Positions 62,465-64,000 of a DNA stretch of 64,000 nucleotides are shown here, in pieces. How positions within the stretch are numbered: position 1 is the stretch's first letter; every line of letters starts with the position of its first letter. Both the position numbers and the translations under genes were made by a program. The notes beneath the pieces are model-generated. The model saw only the letters and a list, made by a program, of their open reading frames with translations, did no database searches and was not told where the DNA came from. Source of the stretch: Dehalococcoidia bacterium (GTDB lineage: Bacteria > Chloroflexota > Dehalococcoidia > Lucifugimonadales > HRBIN23); assembly GCA_025060295.1 (NCBI GenBank), contig JANXCH010000013.1:1-64000 (forward strand), given 5' to 3'.

Positions 62465-63487
62465 TTATGCGGTGGAGGTGCTCCACCCGTGGGGCCACTC
62501 GGCTTCTGGGGGCCGGTGCAAAAGGGCCTCCATCGCCTCGGCCACGGGCACCCCCTCAAACAGCACCCGATAAATCATCCGTGCGATGGGCATCTCCACC
62601 TGGTAACGCTCGGCCAGGCGCATAACCTCTGCCACTGTGTGCACCCCCTCGGCCACCTGGCCCAGATCGCGCATAACCTCTTGCAGGGGGTAGCCCTGCC
62701 CGAGCCGCTCCCCCACCTGGCGATTGCGGCTCAGGGTGCTCCAACAGGTGGCCATCAGGTCGCCGATGCCCGCCAGCCCTGCAAAGGTCCACGGCTCCGC
62801 CCCGGCCGCCACCCCCAGGCGGATCATCTCCGCCAGGGCCCGGGTGATCAGGGCGGACTTGGCGTTGGTCCCCAGCCCCAACCCGTCGCACATCCCTGCC
62901 CCCAGGGCGAAGGTGTTCTTCAGCACCCCGCCCAGTTCCACCCCCACCACATCCCGGCTGGTATACACCCGAAAGGTGGGGCTGTGGAAGGCCTCTTGCA
63001 CCCAGCGGGCCACCTCGGCGTCGGCGCTGGCCACCACTGTGGAAGCGGGCAACCCCCGGGCGATCTCCCCTGCCAGGTTGGGGCCCGCCAGCACCGCCAC
63101 GCGCCCCCGATGGGCGGGCAACTCTTGAGCCAGCACCTCACTCATGCGCAGGGCAGTCCCCGGCTCCAGGCCTTTGGAGCCGTGCAGCACAATGGTGTCC
63201 CCTTCCAGAGCGGGGGCGAGGCGGCGGGCGTTCTCCCGCATGGTGGGCGAGGGCACCGCCAACACCACCATCTGGGCGTTCTGGGCAACCTCCCAGGGGT
63301 CGGGCGTCAGGTGCAGGGTAGGGGGGAAAGGGAAGGTGGGCAGGCGGGGATGGTGGCGGGCGCGGGTGAGGGCCTGCACCTCCTCGGCGTTGAGGGCCAA
63401 CAAGGTCACCGTATGCCCCCGGCGTGCCAACAGCACCGCCAGGGTGGTGCCCCAGGTGGTGGTGCCGACAACCCCTATCTTTGCCAC
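62465..63487 (-). CDS. gpsA: NAD(P)-dependent glycerol-3-phosphate dehydrogenase
   Basis: 340 residues from GTG 63487, with AGAGGG ahead. The Rossmann loop VAKIGVVGTTTWGTTLAVLL differs from the usual GAGSWGTA by Thr substitutions but is otherwise sound. VLHGSKGLEPGTALRMSEVL, AVLAGPNLAGEIARGLPAST, and GVELGGVLKNTFALGAGMCD with the catalytic Lys are canonical. It reduces dihydroxyacetone phosphate to glycerol-3-phosphate, the substrate of PlsY. It overlaps plsY by 13 nt. Confidence 0.94.
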   Translation of the reverse strand: MAKIGVVGTTTWGTTLAVLLARRGHTVTLLALNAEEVQALTRARHHPRLPTFPFPPTLHLTPDPWEVAQNAQMVVLAVPSPTMRENARRLAPALEGDTIVLHGSKGLEPGTALRMSEVLAQELPAHRGRVAVLAGPNLAGEIARGLPASTVVASADAEVARWVQEAFHSPTFRVYTSRDVVGVELGGVLKNTFALGAGMCDGLGLGTNAKSALITRALAEMIRLGVAAGAEPWTFAGLAGIGDLMATCWSTLSRNRQVGERLGQGYPLQEVMRDLGQVAEGVHTVAEVMRLAERYQVEMPIARMIYRVLFEGVPVAEAMEALLHRPPEAEWPHGWSTSTA

Positions 63488-64000
63488 GAAGCCCTCTGCT
63501 GGGATGGAGCGAGAGGACGGGCGGGCTCTCCCAAGCGGTACTCCTCTCCCCGGAGGAGGCGTTGGATGTTCGGGCGATGTGCCCACACCACCAGCACAGC
63601 CCCCACCCCTCCATACAGAGCATAGGGCAAAGGCACCTCCTGCGCCAAGGCGAAGCCTATCAGGGTCAGCCCGCCGCTCCCTGCCCCCAGCAGGGAGCCG
63701 ACGGACACATAGCGCGTGCGGGCAATGGCCGCCAGCCCCAGAAGGGTCGCCACGGCGCCTGCCCACGGCTGAAGCACATACAGCCCCCCCAATCCACTGG
63801 CGGTGCCCCGCCCGCCCCGAAAGCCCAAGTAAAGCGACCAGATATGCCCCACCATCACTGCCAACCCCACGCTCGGCGGCCCCCACGGGGTGGCCAACAT
63901 CTCCCGCGCCAGGGCCACGGCCACGGCCCCCTTACCCATATCCAACGCCAGCACCAGCAAGCCCGCCCACACTCCAGCAATGCGCATCACATTGGTCATC
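63475..64000 (-). CDS. plsY: PlsY acyltransferase (copy 2), 5' end cut by window edge
   Basis: 174 residues are visible from an internal TNVMRIAG, the part after the GxGNxGATN motif. About 40 N-terminal residues lie beyond the edge. LALDMGKGAVAVALAREML and GHIWSLYLGFRGGRGTASGL match PlsY motifs 2 and 3, with GGRG in place of GGKG. Its gene overlaps gpsA, giving a glycerol-3-phosphate synthesis and acylation pair. The other PlsY at 5833-6393 stands alone, so this copy is the better candidate for the main enzyme. Confidence 0.88.
   Translation of the reverse strand, partial: MTNVMRIAGVWAGLLVLALDMGKGAVAVALAREMLATPWGPPSVGLAVMVGHIWSLYLGFRGGRGTASGLGGLYVLQPWAGAVATLLGLAAIARTRYVSVGSLLGAGSGGLTLIGFALAQEVPLPYALYGGVGAVLVVWAHRPNIQRLLRGEEYRLGEPARPLAPSQQRASWQR

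Overview
This window is a very GC-rich, densely packed bacterial chromosome segment. About 70 genes sit in short operons on both strands, with little intergenic DNA. There is no rRNA, CRISPR array or complete mobile element, and I recognise no tRNA. The gene set (split glycine dehydrogenase gcvPA/gcvPB, long-form HPF, DUF4349 protein, ArsA-type ATPase with an HSP20-like tail, archaeal/thermophile-type protein disulfide oxidoreductase, PlsY acyltransferases, no outer-membrane machinery) fits a Chloroflexota bacterium best, possibly Dehalococcoidia-like and thermophilic. That placement is inference from gene content, not a phylogeny.

Layout. 0-6.4 kb: edge-truncated CMD protein, an RNase H-MoaC fusion, a membrane metallopeptidase, an unknown membrane-anchored protein, a CvpA-WHy fusion and a first PlsY. 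6.4-14.1 kb: OmpR-type regulator, ROK kinase, TPP enzyme, ECF sigma factor coupled to a DUF4349 protein, Obg, and a Pro/Thr-repeat lipoprotein. 14.1-17.1 kb (minus): atypical response regulator, a two-domain thioredoxin-fold oxidoreductase with an in-frame UGA exactly where the second active-site cysteine should be (probable selenoprotein), an unknown protein and a phosphonoacetate-hydrolase-like enzyme. 17.2-22.9 kb: split transketolase, HPF, a YprB-like nuclease, a low-GC restriction-modification pair and an HNH protein. 23-25 kb: PHP phosphoesterase and three hotdog-fold enzymes. 25-33.2 kb (minus): one long gene string of truncated leuC, leuD, an isocitrate-lyase-family enzyme, geranylgeranyl reductase, gcvT-gcvH-gcvPA-gcvPB and a coiled-coil protein. 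It diverges from an ABC-transporter solute-binding lipoprotein. 35-48 kb: glyoxylate aminotransferase, fmt, uvrA, a LiaF-like pair, protoglobin facing a double-HxlR regulator, purM, Get3d-like ATPase and gyrB. 48-56 kb: recO, biotin carboxylase and carrier, MmgE/PrpD, FAD oxidoreductase, tatA, rplL-rplJ with an L10 leader and attenuator, and a Nudix enzyme. 56-64 kb: orphan phage portal and scaffold-like genes, HAD phosphatase, serS, a decayed HEPN gene with intact MNT partner and a DNA methyltransferase, LysE exporter, gpsA and a second, edge-truncated plsY.

How the genes fit together. Glycine/one-carbon metabolism is prominent: the aminotransferase can make glycine from glyoxylate, the cleavage system oxidises it, and Fmt uses formyl-folate. 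gpsA-plsY supply lysophosphatidate. The strongest unusual signal is the probable selenocysteine-containing PDO at 15.7-16.4 kb. Other unusual items are the RNase H-MoaC fusion, the gutted leuC next to leuD, the isolated portal gene, and paired promoter-operator repeats at 33.26/33.32 kb.
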